In this document: positions 62,003 to 64,000 of the stretch, in pieces
How the letters are laid out: the number at the start of each line of letters is the position of its first letter
Numbering within the stretch: the stretch's first letter is position 1
NCBI RefSeq assembly: GCF_001870735.1
Contig: NZ_MORL01000001.1
Location: 248,001 to 312,000 of the forward strand
Direction: 5' to 3'
DNA: 64,000 nt
Origin: Arsenicibacter rosenii
Lineage (GTDB): Bacteria > Bacteroidota > Bacteroidia > Cytophagales > Spirosomataceae
Program-made: the position numbers and the translations under genes
The notes under the pieces: model-generated
Seen by the model: the letters and a program-made list of their open reading frames with translations, nothing else
Told to the model about the DNA's origin: nothing
Databases searched by the model: none

Positions 62003-62105
62003 AAAGAGTGAAAGGGTGAAAGAGCGAAAGAGTGGCTGTCAGCCAATTAAGTGATTTAGTGGCGGAGCATGTCGCTCTTTCACTCAATCGCTCATTCACT
62101 CTTTG
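62003..62105. repeat. GAAAGAGTG-type repeats in inverted arrangement
   Basis: GAGTGAAAGGGTGAAAGAGCGAAAGAGTGG (62007-62033 area) and CGCTCTTTCACTCAATCGCTCATTCACTCTTT (62070-62105) are degenerate 8-9-bp units on opposite strands, so the RNA can fold into a long hairpin. It starts at the stop of the rhamnosidase gene and may end its transcript. Confidence 0.6.
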
Positions 62106-62131
62106 AAAAACGTGTAGTGAAGGTAAAAAAA

Positions 62132-62156
62132 CGGGTGAACGCCTGGCGCTCACCCG
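62132..62156 (-). terminator. Terminator on the minus strand
   Basis: CGGGTGAACGCC (62132-62143) pairs with GGCGCTCACCCG (62145-62156) with one mismatch; on the minus strand it is followed by TTTTTTTACC. It lies just after the short frame that ends at 62172. Confidence 0.7.
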
Positions 62157-62171
62157 TTGCGCTCTCTGCGT

Positions 62172-62322
62172 TTAATCAACGCGCTGATCAGCCTTTTTAG
62201 TCTGATCTTTGGCTGTACTTTCATGTGATTTTCGTTGCTCTTCATGTTCGTTGAGTTGTTTAATGGAACGATCCGACCCGCCTGGCCGGCCTTCTAAGGA
62301 GTACAGAACGGGTGCGTTTTAC
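62172..62322 (-). pseudogene. Short open frame without a recognised start
   Basis: Reads LYSLEGRPGGSDRSIKQLNE, then HEEQRKSHESTAKDQTKKAD and QRVD before a stop, with a good terminator after it. The frame is open from about 62322, but no ATG, GTG or TTG start was found, so it may be a truncated gene, a CTG or ATT start, or chance. Hydrophilic and helical; no family recognised. The rest of 62000-62524 shows only the repeats and a promoter region. Confidence 0.3.
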
Positions 62323-62524
62323 CCTTTTTTGAAAAACGTAGGAAACGTTACCGGTTGTTAACTTTAGTAGCCGGAACCGAAAAATGTACGCGGATGAACA
62401 AGCTTTTTTTGTTCATTAATGGTGCCAACTGTATTCGGGCCGTTGGCTAAATGGTTTAGCCGAAAAAGCCGGGGTTATGTTTACGAATCAATGAAGAATA
62501 ACTTATTATAAAACAACGCAACGT

Positions 62525-62935
62525 ATGAAAACGCCGAATCATCAGTACATTTCCTCGAAAGCCCGACAGCGTAAGCTGTACGCAACCCCGGTTCTCCGCA
62601 TCATCTTAACTGGTTTATTCATTGCCAGCTTAATGGTTGTTTATAAGCTTAGCCAGCCCGGTACCGGCACGCAGCTATATCAGACAATTTCATTTGCTTC
62701 ATTAGCCCCCATACTGCGTGGCTCTGTTTTATTTTTTCTGGCCATATCGGTGTTCAGCCTCATTGGCTTAGCCTGTCTTCCTCCGGTGACAACAAGTGAA
62801 GAACATGCCCGCCAGCCCGACGACGTTACTGTCGACAAGGAACTTCCGGTTACCGGTACTTCCCGGGTACTGGTTTTCCGCCCCGATCTTACTACAGCCG
62901 CTGCCGATCAACATCCGGAGCTGGTCAGAAAATGA
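62525..62935 (+). CDS. Small membrane protein, unknown function
   Basis: 136 residues with two hydrophobic helices (VLRIILTGLFIASLMVVYKL and RGSVLFFLAISVFSLIGLAC). The C-terminal third is hydrophilic (HARQPDDVTVDKELP, PELVRK). No family is recognised. ATG 62525; it precedes convergent regulatory genes. Confidence 0.65.
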   Translation: MKTPNHQYISSKARQRKLYATPVLRIILTGLFIASLMVVYKLSQPGTGTQLYQTISFASLAPILRGSVLFFLAISVFSLIGLACLPPVTTSEEHARQPDDVTVDKELPVTGTSRVLVFRPDLTTAAADQHPELVRK

Positions 62936-63095
62936 ATGTTCCGGTTTTCGGTGCTATCCGGATGCTGAAGTTTTAGCCATAGAAGGGTTTGGTTTTTGTG
63001 TAGATGCGGTTATTCTGTAAGCCCGAATGGATATCGGGCGTCCAGTATCGGACATCCGTTATCCGGCATCTGATACATTCAGGGAAGGTACCGCT

Positions 63096-63758
63096 CTACG
63101 GCCGTTCAGTCAATGCCATCCGGATGAGTTCGGCCGTATTTTTAACCCCTGCCTTCTTAATCAGGCTGGCCCGCTGGTTGGCCACCGTATTGGGGCTGAT
63201 ATCAAACTGTCCGGCGATTTCGCGGCTGCTCATGCCTTGCGTCAGGCAGGTCAGAATCTGGGCTTCGCGGGTCGTAATTTTATGCCAGACGGTTTTGCTG
63301 CGGGGAATAGCCGGATCGTCTTCTTTTTTTACTTTCGGGATAATCAGATGGCGGATAATAACGGATGATGCATTCGGCGGATAATACAGTTCGCCGGTTA
63401 CAACCGTCCGGATGGCGCGTAAGATTTCGTCCCGGTCCGTATCTTTCAGCAAATAGCCGGCGGCCCCGTTCTGAACAGCATTCAGGATGTAATCCGGATT
63501 GTTATGCATGCTGAAAATGAGTGATTTAACACGGGGGAACTGACGGGTAACCACTTTCGTTACTTCAATCCCTGACATACGCGGCATGGTGATGTCCAGG
63601 AGGAGAACATCCGGTTTGAGGGTTGGAATGAGCTCGATCGCATCGTCGCCGTCGGAGGCTTCACCAACGATCTCAATGTCTTTTTCGTCTTCCAGCAGGT
63701 TGAGAATTCCTTTTCTTACTACCGAATGATCATCGGCGATTAACACGCGGATAGGCAT
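63096..63758 (-). CDS. NarL/FixJ-family response regulator
   Basis: 220 residues from ATG 63756-63758 (an ATG two codons earlier is also possible). Receiver domain with phospho-acceptor Asp55 (LLLDITMPRMSG), acidic pair D9/D10, and the lysine in YLLKDTD. C-terminal LuxR helix-turn-helix: TTREAQILTCLTQGMSSREI, then ISPNTVANQRASLIKKAGVK. Its sensor kinase is encoded just upstream (63783 to the window edge). Confidence 0.92.
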   Translation of the reverse strand: MPIRVLIADDHSVVRKGILNLLEDEKDIEIVGEASDGDDAIELIPTLKPDVLLLDITMPRMSGIEVTKVVTRQFPRVKSLIFSMHNNPDYILNAVQNGAAGYLLKDTDRDEILRAIRTVVTGELYYPPNASSVIIRHLIIPKVKKEDDPAIPRSKTVWHKITTREAQILTCLTQGMSSREIAGQFDISPNTVANQRASLIKKAGVKNTAELIRMALTERP

Positions 63759-63782
63759 AACCATTAACTTTTTAGGGTCGTA

Positions 63783-64000
63783 TTACCGGGCGATTTTTAC
63801 ATAGACTTTTGTCCCTTTTTTCAGTTTCGACGTCAGTACAAATTCACCGTTCAGCAACCGGGCCCTTGTTTTCATATTTTCTAAACCATTGACAATCGGA
63901 TTCGCTTTCCGGACGTTCTTCAAGACGAATCCTTTTCCGTTATCTTCAACAGACAATGTAAGATACGTTTTTTCCTGCACTATCTTCATGAAAATATGTT
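63783..64000 (-). CDS. Sensor histidine kinase, C-terminal end only
   Basis: The last about 72 residues of an ATPase domain, cut by the right edge: HIFMKIVQEKTYLTLSVEDN, GKGF (G1-type box), then NGLENMKTRARLLNGEFVLT and GTKVYVKIA. The NGLENM spacing fits HPK7/NarX-type kinases that pair with NarL-type regulators. The response regulator gene follows 24 bp later in the same direction. Confidence 0.85.
   Translation of the reverse strand, partial: HIFMKIVQEKTYLTLSVEDNGKGFVLKNVRKANPIVNGLENMKTRARLLNGEFVLTSKLKKGTKVYVKIAR

Overview
The window looks like chromosome from a Bacteroidota bacterium of the order Cytophagales, most like Spirosoma and relatives. This rests on several things seen in the sequence. 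There are TonB-dependent receptors with carboxypeptidase-like N-terminal domains, a hybrid two-component (HTCS) regulator, a type IX-secretion-like C-terminal tail, GH44 and GH106 glycosidases, TAnnTTTG-type -7 promoter boxes, and a tmRNA whose tag reads GEYNYAMAA. No rRNA, tRNA or CRISPR array was seen. Species assignment is inference.

Layout. 1-2316 is an operon of a lactate/glycolate-type permease and glycerate kinase (cut by the left edge). 2.6-10.2 kb holds an OmpA-like protein, a lipoprotein, an MFS transporter, a large Ig/PKD-repeat surface protein, a small protein, a beta-propeller protein and a small membrane protein. 10.2-16.2 kb has argH and a two-gene RND efflux operon. 17.2-19.6 kb is a TonB receptor. 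19.6-21.9 kb is an ssrA (tmRNA) hotspot: directly downstream lie a truncated integrase, a frameshifted tape-measure-like fragment, an intact AT-rich PvuRts1I/AbaSI-type endonuclease (predicted to cut hydroxymethylated phage DNA), and another frameshifted, probably phage-derived fragment. 22.1-27.4 kb has an ABC permease fused to an M1 peptidase with its ATPase, then an XRE regulator/DUF2975 pair with a palindromic candidate operator. 27.7-32.1 kb encodes a multi-PAS histidine kinase and a receiver-kinase. 32.1-33.8 kb is an M81 (MlrC-like) peptidase.

34.0-42.2 kb is the most unusual metabolic block. Three paralogous carboxymuconolactone-decarboxylase/AhpD-like proteins bracket a TonB receptor and an MFS transporter, all on the plus strand. 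They face a TauE-like exporter and an HPP membrane protein on the minus strand. Two of the three paralogs have a shifted cysteine pair (CxxxC instead of CxxC). The block reads as uptake across both membranes plus small redox enzymes for an unknown substrate.

42.6-54.9 kb holds a GH44 glycosidase with a sorting tail and a divergent AraC regulator, then a glycine-rich surface protein divergent from a 1399-residue HTCS regulator. That pair is flanked by 59-bp near-identical direct repeats, one of which is the 3' end of lutB. Next come lutA-lutB (lactate oxidation) divergent from an AraC regulator. 56-62 kb has an NmrA-like reductase with a duplicated promoter remnant behind it, a small parvulin, and a Tat-exported GH106 rhamnosidase. 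The right edge has a NarL-type response regulator and the end of its sensor kinase.

Recurring themes are lactate/glycolate use (permease, glycerate kinase, LutAB), plant polysaccharide breakdown (GH44, GH106), and many dispersed palindromes and short direct repeats between genes, one of them apparently inside a coding sequence.
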